A program made the position numbers and the translations under genes. A model generated the notes under the pieces. That model saw nothing but the letters and a program-made list of their open reading frames with translations. It searched no databases and was not told the DNA's origin. Of a stretch of 59,159 nucleotides of DNA, positions 41,947-49,515 are shown piece by piece. The DNA is from Candidatus Woesebacteria bacterium (GTDB lineage Bacteria > Patescibacteriota > Microgenomatia > UBA8517): the NCBI GenBank assembly GCA_020060845.1, contig JAGUZK010000060.1:1-59159 (forward strand). The letters run 5' to 3'. Numbering within the stretch: position 1 is the first letter of the stretch; each line of letters starts with the position of its first letter.

Positions 41947-42112
41947 TACTTCATTATTGCAACTCAAAAAAAATATGTCAAGCAGAAGATACCTTAATCT
42001 TTATTTTGAAGTTTTGAGGGTCTAGAGTTTATTGTACCTCAATTTTGGGGAACTTCAGAAGTCATTTGGCAAATTTTAAGAAGAAAAACGCATGCAGATT
42101 AGTGTTTGGAGG

Positions 42113-42198
42113 TGGTGCCCCGGAGAGGATTTGAACCTCTACGTCTTTTGGACACACGCTCCTAAAGCGTGCCTGTCTGCCAATTTCAGCACCGGGGC
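42113..42198 (-). tRNA. tRNA-Leu(TAG)
   Basis: 86 nt including an encoded CCA. Acceptor GCCCCGG/CCGGGGC, anticodon loop TTTAGGA in CACGC/GCGTG, long variable arm. One of two tRNAs here with genome-encoded CCA. Confidence 0.93.
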
Positions 42199-42224
42199 GT
42201 TGCTTAGTATTATAGCAGATTATG

Positions 42225-42755
42225 CTAGAGGCTGAATTCAACTCCTGTAGGATCAATCCTATTTATGAAAAAGCTAACTTTATATGGCCATTGTGGATTT
42301 GGAGGGCAATATACCCTGCCGATTTCCCAGATGCTTTTTAGGTTTTTATCGTAATATTTTTCCCTCAAGTTCTTTGACATTGACTCAATCGAGTCTTCCC
42401 AAGATTTGAACTTGTAGTTTCCCCCATTCCATCCGTATGCATTAAATGATCCTTGTGGAATTCTCTTTCCAAAAGTTGATTCAACTCCAGATATTGCGGG
42501 TAGCAGCCTCCAGTCAATTTCGTATAGATCAGCATAATATATAAAGTGTGAAGCATATTTGCTCAAAGGGGATTTGTATTTTGATAAAAAGCTCTCAAGT
42601 TTTGCAATTCGATGATCCTCAAGATTTGTATTAAATGTTTGGATTTTAGCTGAGTTTTGCACAAAAAGCTCCTGTGCCGAGACTACTGAGGCACAGTTAA
42701 AAAACATTGTCAAAGTGATAAATAATATATTTAAATTTCTGAGTGTTTTTCCCAT
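42225..42755 (-). CDS. Secreted lysozyme-like/transglycosylase-like protein
   Basis: 176 aa. Signal peptide ending in SVVSAQE. The core YEIDWRLLPAISGVESTFGK with a Glu after the Val resembles lysozyme-like/SLT enzymes, followed by GSFNAYGWNGG and a helix (SWEDSIESMSKNLREKYYD). The same layout occurs in the protein at 43707-44312. Probably cuts peptidoglycan glycan strands in the envelope; no catalytic test possible here. Confidence 0.72.
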   Translation of the reverse strand: MGKTLRNLNILFITLTMFFNCASVVSAQELFVQNSAKIQTFNTNLEDHRIAKLESFLSKYKSPLSKYASHFIYYADLYEIDWRLLPAISGVESTFGKRIPQGSFNAYGWNGGNYKFKSWEDSIESMSKNLREKYYDKNLKSIWEIGRVYCPPNPQWPYKVSFFINRIDPTGVEFSL

Positions 42756-42760
42756 ATCTC

Positions 42761-42795
42761 AAAAAAAAGGAGGTATCTTTTTTGAAGATACCTCC
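42761..42795 (-). terminator. Intrinsic terminator after the methyltransferase gene
   Basis: Minus strand: GGAGGTATCTT, short loop, AAGATACCTCC (11 bp), then eight T (42768-42761). It separates the methyltransferase transcript from the lysozyme-like gene downstream. Confidence 0.9.
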
Positions 42796-42942
42796 AGGTA
42801 TGAAATTCCAACGCTTGCACAAGGAAAACTTGGTTTGCCTTGGAACGTGGCTGTAGTATAGCATAATACTATCGGATTTGTCAAGAGATTGGCTCCACTA
42901 TGAAAAAGGCTGAAGAAGTGGGAATTTATTCAGAATATAGTG

Positions 42943-43698
42943 TTAGTCTTTTTTCTGTGCAAGTACGAAAATGGATGGTCCTATATTAAATACAGATAAG
43001 TGATTCTGGAAGAATTTTTCAATTTTCAAAAGAAGATCTATAGTGACATACCTTTTTAGGAAAGGTATTCTTATGTTTGAGACAGATATGCGATCAATTA
43101 TTATAAATCCCATTTCCTCAAGCTTTGCTTTTATATAGTCGGGATGATAATTTATAAAGGGAAGCGTCTTTTTTTTGATGTTTTTTTTGCTTCTTATGTC
43201 CCTTGAAAAAATATCTATGGGATAGGTCAAATTTCCTCTTATGAACTGATTGATGACCGCCTTTAGGTGCTTCTTATTAGCAAATTCGACGATCAAAAAT
43301 CCGCCTGGTTTTAGAGTCTTATAGATAGATGTCAGAGCTTTATCGAGGTCTTTGATGTGGTGCAGTACTCTAACTAGAATGACAAGATCGATTGACTCTT
43401 TTTTGATTTTTTTATCAATTTTTTCGATGCGAGATTGTATAAAACGAATTTTTTTGGATTTGTATTTTTCTCTTGCAAGTTTTAATAGTCTAGCTGAAGA
43501 GTCGGATAATATTATTTTATCAGCCCTGTAGAAGTATGTTGGTACGAGTCTTCCGTAACCAGCGCCATATTCAGCAATGACTTTTATCTTTTTTATTTTT
43601 CTTAGTAATGAGTTAAGTGCAATGAGTTCTGATTTGTGTTCATAATCTCTGCCTATCCAGTATGAGGGATAGTCGTATGTATCGTAGTGGGCTGACAT
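42943..43698 (-). CDS. SAM-dependent methyltransferase
   Basis: 251 aa class I methyltransferase: motif I VIAEYGAGYGRLV, acidic motif II ADKIILSDSS, motif IV LVILVRVLHHIKDLDKAL, then LKPGGFLIVEF. Substrate unknown. It follows the lysozyme-like gene by 8 bp and ends before a strong terminator, so the two form one unit. The HHIKDL and LKPGG motifs are typical of methyltransferase domain 11/25 enzymes. Confidence 0.85.
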   Translation of the reverse strand: MSAHYDTYDYPSYWIGRDYEHKSELIALNSLLRKIKKIKVIAEYGAGYGRLVPTYFYRADKIILSDSSARLLKLAREKYKSKKIRFIQSRIEKIDKKIKKESIDLVILVRVLHHIKDLDKALTSIYKTLKPGGFLIVEFANKKHLKAVINQFIRGNLTYPIDIFSRDIRSKKNIKKKTLPFINYHPDYIKAKLEEMGFIIIDRISVSNIRIPFLKRYVTIDLLLKIEKFFQNHLSVFNIGPSIFVLAQKKD

Positions 43699-43706
43699 AA
43701 TGCCAA

Positions 43707-44312
43707 TTACTTGAGCTTATCAATGTAGGCTTTTACATCGTCAGCCCAAGTTGTAGAATCAGGATGGGCGTAACGTGACATAATTTGTTCTGGAGTTACT
43801 AATCCCTTGTCAATATAGTTTTCTTTAAGTCCTTTGCTTACAGCATCAATTGCTTCTTCGAAGCTACTAAACCTAAGGGTGCCCTTGCTGTGTATTCCCC
43901 ATCCCCAGCAATTGTAGCTTTCCTCAGGGATTGCCCGGCAGGCGCCGGATTCTTTGGCAGCTATTGCAGGAATAAGCCTCCAGTCAATACCATAATTATC
44001 AGATGTCTGAACAATGTAACCTGCGAGGTTTGCAATAGGAGAGTTAAGGTTTGATAGGAATTTTTCTACTATAGCCTTTCTCGCGTCAGAGGAAACTATT
44101 GATGTTGTGATGAATGGGGCTTCTTGGGGGATGGAAGCGTAGACCATTGCTGATGGTCTTTTTTGATTGATGTTTTCCCCAAAATCATTATTTTTGATAA
44201 GAGACAGAGAGATTATGCTGAAAAGGAGAGTAAGTGGGGCTAATGTAAAAAAGACTATGACAAAAGTTATCTTTCGCCAAAAGCTAAATGGCATCTTGTA
44301 TTCCTCATCCAT
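43707..44312 (-). CDS. Membrane-anchored lysozyme-like protein
   Basis: 201 aa. One N-terminal membrane helix (ITFVIVFFTLAPLTLLF), then YGIDWRLIPAIAAKESGACR with a candidate catalytic Glu, YNCWGWGIHSKGT and a helix (SSFEEAIDAVSKGLKENYID) matching the paralogue at 42225-42755. Likely peptidoglycan-active. Operon with the methyltransferase. Confidence 0.72.
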   Translation of the reverse strand: MDEEYKMPFSFWRKITFVIVFFTLAPLTLLFSIISLSLIKNNDFGENINQKRPSAMVYASIPQEAPFITTSIVSSDARKAIVEKFLSNLNSPIANLAGYIVQTSDNYGIDWRLIPAIAAKESGACRAIPEESYNCWGWGIHSKGTLRFSSFEEAIDAVSKGLKENYIDKGLVTPEQIMSRYAHPDSTTWADDVKAYIDKLK

Positions 44313-44432
44313 GAATTCCAGATAACATTATAGCAGATATACCAAAACAATCTAACTTTTTTTGGATCTAGTGAATTAATCAAATGAAAAAGAAGTATTA
44401 GTAACCAAAGATCAGTATCCGTGCGTCTAATC

Positions 44433-44461
44433 TTGAGTAATATCTAAATATATTGTATAAT
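44433..44461 (+). promoter_or_regulatory. Promoter of the Tat-lipoprotein gene
   Basis: TTGAGT (44433-44438), 17-base spacer, TATAAT (44456-44461). It fixes the downstream ATG at 44492 as the start, because a TTG at 44453 lies inside the promoter. Confidence 0.65.
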
Positions 44462-44491
44462 TTATCCCATATTTTTGGTATTTTTGGGAGT

Positions 44492-45298
44492 ATGAATAGA
44501 GAACAATTTGATAGGCGCATGTTTCTTAAGCTAATGGGTCTGAGTGGACTCGCATCAGTTGTAGCCTTGGGAGGCTGCGATTTCAAAGATAATGATCTGG
44601 ACCTCGAAATTTCAAACTTGAGCAATTATGCCTACGAGAATTTTGGGATAGAGCTTAAGTGTGGTTCGTATCAGCAAGATTTTGAGAAGCAACAAGGAAT
44701 ATATTATGAGGGGGTTCCCAAGCAAAATTGTTTAGGGTTTATGGAACATGTGTTATCGTTGCTTCGCTTGTACCCCAGCAATTTATATCCTGTATCCGAT
44801 CCAAAAAGGAATAATTTATCTGTAATTTTAGTGGAAGATCTTTGGAGTAGGGCAACCCGTGCTGATGGAATTTATATTTCTTATTTTGGCAGACCAATTA
44901 TATATTTGTCCTCTATGAAGGAAGATGCGTTGCATCACGAGTTAGCTCATTATTTTGTGAGTACTTTGGATGTTGATGGCGCCCTGTGGAATAAATTCTT
45001 GGAACTATATGGACCTCTGGGGTACGGTAGCTATGGAGATAATCTAAACGATTGTAAGCGTCCTCCTTTAGGCTTTTTTACCTGCCATGGGGTAACCAGC
45101 CCCTGGGAAGATGCTGCAGATACGTTGGCAGCCATAATGTCTGGTGAGATTACCATCGATGAAAAGAAGTTGCAGAAAATGGAAGTTATGGAAAGACAAC
45201 TGGGAATTTGGTCTAATGGCAAAATGAATGATATTTTTTTCAGGCAGTTGAGAGAGAGTACTGACCACACAAGTTTTAATCCTTGGGGATATCCTTAG
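44492..45298 (+). CDS. Tat-type lipoprotein with zinc-metalloprotease motif
   Basis: 268 aa. The N-terminus DRRMFLKLMGLSGLASVVAL has the twin-arginine pattern RRxFLK and a lipobox ending at Cys29 (LGGC). HELAH at 149-153 (ALHHELAHYF) is the HExxH zinc site, and WEDAADTLAA around 205-213 could give the third ligand, as in gluzincins. It is probably folded before export and lipid-anchored on the outside. The physiological target is unknown. Its long mid-region, about 55-140, has no recognised family. Confidence 0.7.
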   Translation: MNREQFDRRMFLKLMGLSGLASVVALGGCDFKDNDLDLEISNLSNYAYENFGIELKCGSYQQDFEKQQGIYYEGVPKQNCLGFMEHVLSLLRLYPSNLYPVSDPKRNNLSVILVEDLWSRATRADGIYISYFGRPIIYLSSMKEDALHHELAHYFVSTLDVDGALWNKFLELYGPLGYGSYGDNLNDCKRPPLGFFTCHGVTSPWEDAADTLAAIMSGEITIDEKKLQKMEVMERQLGIWSNGKMNDIFFRQLRESTDHTSFNPWGYP

Positions 45299-45904
45299 TA
45301 ACGTACAATATATGTCTAAATGAATTAATATGTGTAACTTTTAGAGTGATGACAGTATATTGCATTCTTTTCCACTTTATTGAACTTCGGTAACCTAGAC
45401 GTGCATCCTCTGTCAATTTTTATTGGAACCCCACAAACAAGTAGGGTATTCCAGAAAGGATTGTCTTTTGAGATGTTACACTGGGACGTTAGAAGATAAT
45501 CTTAATGGTGATTCAGATTGTCTCGGAATGGGACTTGCTGACAACATTCTATGTTAGTTAGATTATACCGGACCTTCAGGCGATTTGACGTCCATGTTCC
45601 TGCCTATGTGTATGTTTCATAGATTCCACTGGAGGGGGGTATGGGTTACCGTCGAGGTGGTGAGATCTAGTTCTTCATGAAGACAAGATTTGAACTGGTT
45701 TGACCATTTTTGACAAAAGAAAAGCGCCATTGGGATTAATTGAGATTGAAAGTAAGTTGAGGTAAGTGGGTTATGCTCACAGCTGTAGTTATACATAGTA
45801 TAACTACAGATACCTTCAATATACAAATCTTTCTCGCCCTTTGGCGCTTGTCTCTCTTGCTTGTGGCAATAGTCTTTGTTGCCTCTTGTAGGTCTAATTA
45901 CTTC
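45299..45904 (+). other. Intergenic region with no convincing gene
   Basis: About 600 bp between the Tat-lipoprotein and the 91-aa membrane protein. It contains a perfect 12-bp palindrome (listed separately), a GGAACCCC/GGGTATTCC-type imperfect hairpin near 45430, and only short ORFs without similarity. The ORF at 45617-45826 on the minus strand runs through the palindrome and is not supported. Confidence 0.5.
45783..45809. repeat. Perfect 12-bp inverted repeat
   Basis: CTGTAGTTATAC, three-base centre ATA, GTATAACTACAG. It lies about 95 bp past the stop of the minus-strand 91-aa gene and lacks a U-tract. It shares TATAC...GTATA with the dinB operator. Confidence 0.75.
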
Positions 45905-46180
45905 TTAGTTGTGAAATACTGCTTTTCCTGCCCCAAATGCAAGACCTGCAAGAAAGAATGTGGCGATGATGAACCAAAAGATAGTGTTTGCTTCCTGATA
46001 CGTTATTGTTTGCTTAAAGATCACCTCCCATGCGCTGTGTATTGTCACTACGCATGATGCCCATACAATGAAAGGGGCAACCACTAACAATACAACTAAC
46101 AATACAACAAGAACGATGGAAAGCAAGCACTTGATGATGATCCGGTACTTATCAAGAAAAAACTTAATCCTTTCGAACAT
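45905..46180 (-). CDS. Small membrane protein with strong ribosome-binding site
   Basis: 91 aa with two long hydrophobic segments (CLLSIVLVVLLVVLLVVAPF and FWFIIATFFLAGLAFGAG). The Shine-Dalgarno AGGAGGT stands 5 bases before the ATG at 46180, unusually perfect for this window. No family recognised. A structured 210-base leader from its own promoter precedes it. The plus-strand ORF over the same bases lacks such support. Confidence 0.65.
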   Translation of the reverse strand: MFERIKFFLDKYRIIIKCLLSIVLVVLLVVLLVVAPFIVWASCVVTIHSAWEVIFKQTITYQEANTIFWFIIATFFLAGLAFGAGKAVFHN

Positions 46181-46218
46181 TTTTACCTCCTGTATCCTTA
46201 TAGAAAATGTTTGGCTGC

Positions 46219-46277
46219 TCGAATGAGTAGCACCTCAAGCACGAGGCTAACTCATGCTAAAAATGCTACCCACTCGA
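46219..46277 (-). promoter_or_regulatory. Structured 5' leader of the small membrane protein gene
   Basis: Minus-strand RNA: TCGAGTGGGTAGCA (46277-46264) pairs with TGCTACTCATTCGA (46232-46219), 14 continuous pairs including two G-U; an inner hairpin CCTC/GAGG is in the loop. The wobble pairs only work on the minus strand, supporting a real leader RNA. The hairpin ends about 40 bases before the start codon. Confidence 0.6.
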
Positions 46278-46398
46278 AACTCAGGAAGGTATCAACTTCG
46301 GACTATCGCAACTTGTAAATGTGCAAGAGAGTTGAAAATGGTAATAAGACAGAAAAAGCGCAGCAAATCGCGCTCTTCCATCTACTTACTCAGAGAAA

Positions 46399-46427
46399 AT
46401 TATACCTGAAAATAACTCAAAAGTCAA
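46399..46427 (-). promoter_or_regulatory. Promoter of the small membrane protein gene
   Basis: Minus strand TTGACT (46427-46422), 17-base spacer, TATAAT (46404-46399). Expected start about 46392. A possible terminator-like hairpin (AGCGC/GCGCT, then TTTTT) and a 29-codon ORF (46292-46381) follow within the leader. Confidence 0.6.
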
Positions 46428-46603
46428 ATATTATAGGTCTCTCAGGAAAATTGGCTCACCCTGAAATTAAGCTGAAAAGAGTTAGAAGCCGGTTGGATTT
46501 ACAAGATTAACTTTGAGTACCTTGGCGATCTCCACATCACATAGACAATGAGGTGATACTTGCCCAGTCCCAGATGACTTATATAGGTTAGATGACCTGA
46601 ATG

Positions 46604-46675
46604 TGATCCCGGAAGGATTCGAACCTTCGACCAATCGCTTAAGAGGCGACTGCTCTACCACTGAGCTACGGGACC
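46604..46675 (-). tRNA. tRNA-Lys(CTT)
   Basis: 72 nt: acceptor GGTCCCG/CGGGATC with one G-U pair, anticodon loop CTCTTAA. Discriminator A; no encoded CCA. Confidence 0.93.
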
Positions 46676-46734
46676 TCTGTCAATTTAATGCTATTTTATC
46701 ATCTTTGGCTACTTTCTTTAAGATATATGGCTTT

Positions 46735-47988
46735 TTAACTGGGCTTTTTTTGGAAGTATACAAGTCCTGTGTGTCCTGGTGGGACTGATTGGGGATATAT
46801 TAATTTAAATAGAACGCCGTTTTTGGATCTTGTTGACCTTTCCCTGATCCAGATAGACTGACCTGTGTTTTTGGCAAATGCGTAACCAAATTTTCCTTCA
46901 TTTGTTTTGAAGATTGGTGGAAGAAGAATTGCAGTCAGAGATAAATCGGTGATAATAGATGGCTCTCCTTTGACTTTTTTGAGGTTTTGGATGTCAAAGT
47001 AGAAAAAATAAAAGCTTCCTGAAGGATCCTTCCACGAGAATTTCGAAAAGGGCTCTCCTTGATAATTGATAATAAAAGGGGTGATTGCCACTATATTTTT
47101 TTCTGTCCAAACCTCTTGAAATGCAATTGTAAGTCTTTTCCCCACTTCTTGAGGGGAAATAAGAATATGTCTTAATTCTTTCTTGTTTTGGTTATGTGCC
47201 CATCCAGTCTCTGTTATGAAGACCGGGAGTTCCTTCTTAAGCCCCAGTGATTTTAACGTTTCTATTTCGTGGACATAGGACTTGATAGAGACACTGTCCT
47301 TATCAAAAACAGATCCCGAAAATTCTGGGTTTGGATAAGAATGGGAATTCCAGCCATCAATAATATCAAGAATTTCTGGATTTTTTTTGACCATTCTCTT
47401 TATAAATTCTGTTGGGTTAAGGTGGAGATGGTTTGTTGGAGCTGAAGCATCTAGTGCTGCTGGGAGGATAAAAAAATCCTTGTTTTTTTCTTTAAGTGCT
47501 TTTGCAAACGCAAGTAAGTAGTCGGAATATTCCTCAGGATTTACTTCCCCACCCCACTCAATAGCGTGGTTTGGCTCATTGCCGATAACAACATAGCGAT
47601 TTTCAACAACCCAATTTAGGTTATTCAAGAAATCAACCCAGCCGGGAATTTCATTGAAATTACCCTTTTCCCAGCCTCCGTCTTTTTCCGCAGTAGCAAT
47701 TCGCAAAATTGGTATCAAGTGGAGCATGCGCATTTTGTCAAAAATTTTTTGCCAGCGGTTGTGATCTCTTTCTCCTTTCTGTATGACTATTGTTACGTAT
47801 CCCCAGTCGCCCCCGTTGCTATTAACGAGATTTGCTGCATCCTCTAGATCGGATTCGTCGTGGATATGTATCCCGTAAATGTTATTCGGGGTTGAGAGCG
47901 GATCTCGGGTAGCATATATATTTTTGGGTAAAACAAATTGGAATATAACTAGGATAGGAAACAATAAAGTAATCAGGCGCTTTAACAT
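46735..47988 (-). CDS. Secreted glycoside-hydrolase-like protein (clan GH-A)
   Basis: 417 aa from the ATG at 47988. Signal peptide then a TIM-barrel: acid/base Glu in VVIGNEPNHAIEWG and nucleophile Glu in FITETGWAH, at spacing typical of clan GH-A glycosidases. A smaller C-terminal beta domain ends the protein. Likely degrades or remodels an extracellular polysaccharide; the substrate cannot be deduced. It could also act on the cell's own surface polymers. Confidence 0.78.
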   Translation of the reverse strand: MLKRLITLLFPILVIFQFVLPKNIYATRDPLSTPNNIYGIHIHDESDLEDAANLVNSNGGDWGYVTIVIQKGERDHNRWQKIFDKMRMLHLIPILRIATAEKDGGWEKGNFNEIPGWVDFLNNLNWVVENRYVVIGNEPNHAIEWGGEVNPEEYSDYLLAFAKALKEKNKDFFILPAALDASAPTNHLHLNPTEFIKRMVKKNPEILDIIDGWNSHSYPNPEFSGSVFDKDSVSIKSYVHEIETLKSLGLKKELPVFITETGWAHNQNKKELRHILISPQEVGKRLTIAFQEVWTEKNIVAITPFIINYQGEPFSKFSWKDPSGSFYFFYFDIQNLKKVKGEPSIITDLSLTAILLPPIFKTNEGKFGYAFAKNTGQSIWIRERSTRSKNGVLFKLIYPQSVPPGHTGLVYFQKKPS

Positions 47989-48062
47989 CTTATATAGTGG
48001 CAAGGGCAAATGCTTTGATGGTTGTAAATTTGTTATTTATACTTATGGTATTTGCAAAGATG

Positions 48063-48135
48063 TGACCCTGGGAGGAGTTGAACCTCCAACCTTTCCCTTA
48101 GAAGGGGACTGCTCTATCCATTGAGCTACAGGGCC
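48063..48135 (-). tRNA. tRNA-Arg(TCT)
   Basis: 73 nt: acceptor GGCCCTG/CAGGGTC, D-arm GCTCAATGGATAGAGC, anticodon loop CTTCTAA. A degenerate partial copy lies just upstream of it on the same strand. Confidence 0.92.
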
Positions 48136-48172
48136 GAGCCTTATGAGGCGCTGGTAGTCTATGGACAAGCTT

Positions 48173-48198
48173 TGCTTCTCCATTGAGCTTGCCGGGCC
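48173..48198 (-). pseudogene. Relic of a tRNA-Arg 5' half
   Basis: Minus strand GGCCCGGCAAGCTCAATGGA aligns with the first bases of the neighbouring tRNA-Arg(TCT) (GGCCCTGTAGCTCAATGGA), sharing an 11-base exact block AGCTCAATGGA, then decays. No matching anticodon or T-arm follows. Confidence 0.5.
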
Positions 48199-48256
48199 TT
48201 AAGTATATTGTATTTTAGCAAAATATTGGTTATTTTGGTATAAATAATTGTTTTAC

Positions 48257-49318
48257 ATGGCAAACGGAAGGGCAGTAAGTCAATTTACTAACAATTATGA
48301 ATTACCCAAGAAGGTTGGAATAATTTATTCGGATGTTAGGCGTGAATATTTTCCTACAGAGGAGCAATACATAACCGAAAAGGACGCAAAACGTGATGCA
48401 TCTTTAGTTGTCCCCTATTTGGAGAAAATGAATATCCAGGTGGTACTGTATCCTGGAAATGCAGATCTTTCTGATAGGTTAAGAAAAGATAAACCCGATA
48501 TGGTCATCAATTTGGTCGATTCTGTTCGAGGTAACGAGAGCTTGGCGTCATCAATTCCCGGTGTCTTGGAATTACTGGAAATTCCCTACACTGGAGGTGA
48601 TATTTTGGGCTTGTCACTTACTTATAATAAATTTTTGGTTAAAAAAATTCTTCAGCAAAATGGTGTTCCGGTTCCGCACTATCAGCTTTTTAACTCCCCG
48701 AGTGATTATCTTGATCCTACTCTCCGCTTTCCTCTCATATCTAAATTAAATGAAATACATGGGGGTGTTGAGATAAGTAGGGATGCTGTTTCTGAAAATG
48801 AGAGGCACCTTCGAGAAAGGCTTAGGTTTCTAATTTCTACATATAAGCAGCCGGTCTTGGTTGAGGAATTTATTGTAGGAAGAGAGATTACATGCATGCT
48901 TTTGGAGGGATTAAATAAGAAAGTCTATCTAGCTGAAAAGATTTTTACAAGGCGCGGTGATAAGTATATTTTCTCGACTTTTGAGGACCAATGGATTAGC
49001 AAGACAGGAGAGGCCTTTTTTTACCAGAAGTATGATGATCCATTGCTCAAGGAGTATGTCAAAAAGGCATTCGATGTTACAAAAATGTATGACTATGGAA
49101 AGTTTGATGTCAGGCTTGACCAGTCAGGGAGATACTTCTTCATTGACAGCAATTGTAATCCTGCATTTGGACCAAAAGAAGCCGATGTTGCGATTTCAAA
49201 TATATTAGATATGTACGGGGTTAATTTTACAGAAATACTAAAACGGCTTCTTCTAAATACTATTCGTGACGCGCAGGGAAGAGAAAGGCTTCCTAGTACG
49301 CCGGATGAAGCTACTTAA
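48257..49318 (+). CDS. D-Ala-D-Ala ligase-like ATP-grasp protein
   Basis: 353 aa from the ATG at 48257. The pre-ATP-grasp region (KPDMVINLVDSVRGNESLAS, then IPGVLELLEIPYTGGDILGLSLTYNK) and the ATP-grasp core (VLVEEFIVGREITCMLL, FDVRLDQSGRYFFIDSNCNP) match the D-alanine ligase superfamily. A true ddl with the usual EHEVSIISA start is at 57456, so this is probably a second ligase of different specificity, joining amino acids or peptides. Promoter box and tRNA genes flank it. Confidence 0.8.
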   Translation: MANGRAVSQFTNNYELPKKVGIIYSDVRREYFPTEEQYITEKDAKRDASLVVPYLEKMNIQVVLYPGNADLSDRLRKDKPDMVINLVDSVRGNESLASSIPGVLELLEIPYTGGDILGLSLTYNKFLVKKILQQNGVPVPHYQLFNSPSDYLDPTLRFPLISKLNEIHGGVEISRDAVSENERHLRERLRFLISTYKQPVLVEEFIVGREITCMLLEGLNKKVYLAEKIFTRRGDKYIFSTFEDQWISKTGEAFFYQKYDDPLLKEYVKKAFDVTKMYDYGKFDVRLDQSGRYFFIDSNCNPAFGPKEADVAISNILDMYGVNFTEILKRLLLNTIRDAQGRERLPSTPDEAT

Positions 49319-49334
49319 TTTTTGGATATTTTGC

Positions 49335-49340
49335 TATAAT
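49335..49340 (+). promoter_or_regulatory. -10 box for the tRNA-Phe/tRNA-Gly pair
   Basis: TATAAT 10 bases before the tRNA-Phe 5' end; -35 region weak. Confidence 0.5.
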
Positions 49341-49349
49341 TGTTTAATT

Positions 49350-49422
49350 GCCGAGATAGCCAAGGTGGTCACGGCGGGCGCCTGAAGAGCGTCAGATGCG
49401 GGTTCGACTCCTGCTCTCGGCA
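49350..49422 (+). tRNA. tRNA-Phe(GAA)
   Basis: 73 nt: acceptor GCCGAGA/TCTCGGC, anticodon loop CTGAAGA in GGCGC/GCGTC, discriminator A. Its charged state is the likely input for the pheST attenuator. Confidence 0.92.
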
Positions 49423-49431
49423 CATGATGAT

Positions 49432-49507
49432 GCGGGAATAGCTCAGTTGGTAGAGCGTCTCGTTGCCAACGAGAAGGTCGCGGGTTCGAATCCCGTTTCC
49501 CGCTCCA
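49432..49507 (+). tRNA. tRNA-Gly(GCC)
   Basis: 76 nt with encoded CCA: acceptor GCGGGAA/TTCCCGC, anticodon loop TTGCCAA, discriminator T then CCA. Ten bases after tRNA-Phe, probably one transcript. Confidence 0.94.
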
Positions 49508-49515
49508 GTTTCTAT

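Noticed and set aside
45773-46057. 94-aa plus-strand Cys-rich membrane ORF
   Set aside because: Lies antisense to the 91-aa gene, which has a perfect Shine-Dalgarno and promoter; the plus ORF has neither and starts at the palindrome.
46319-46510. 63-aa plus-strand ORF
   Set aside because: Overlaps the minus-strand promoter and leader of the small membrane protein; no start signals or similarity.
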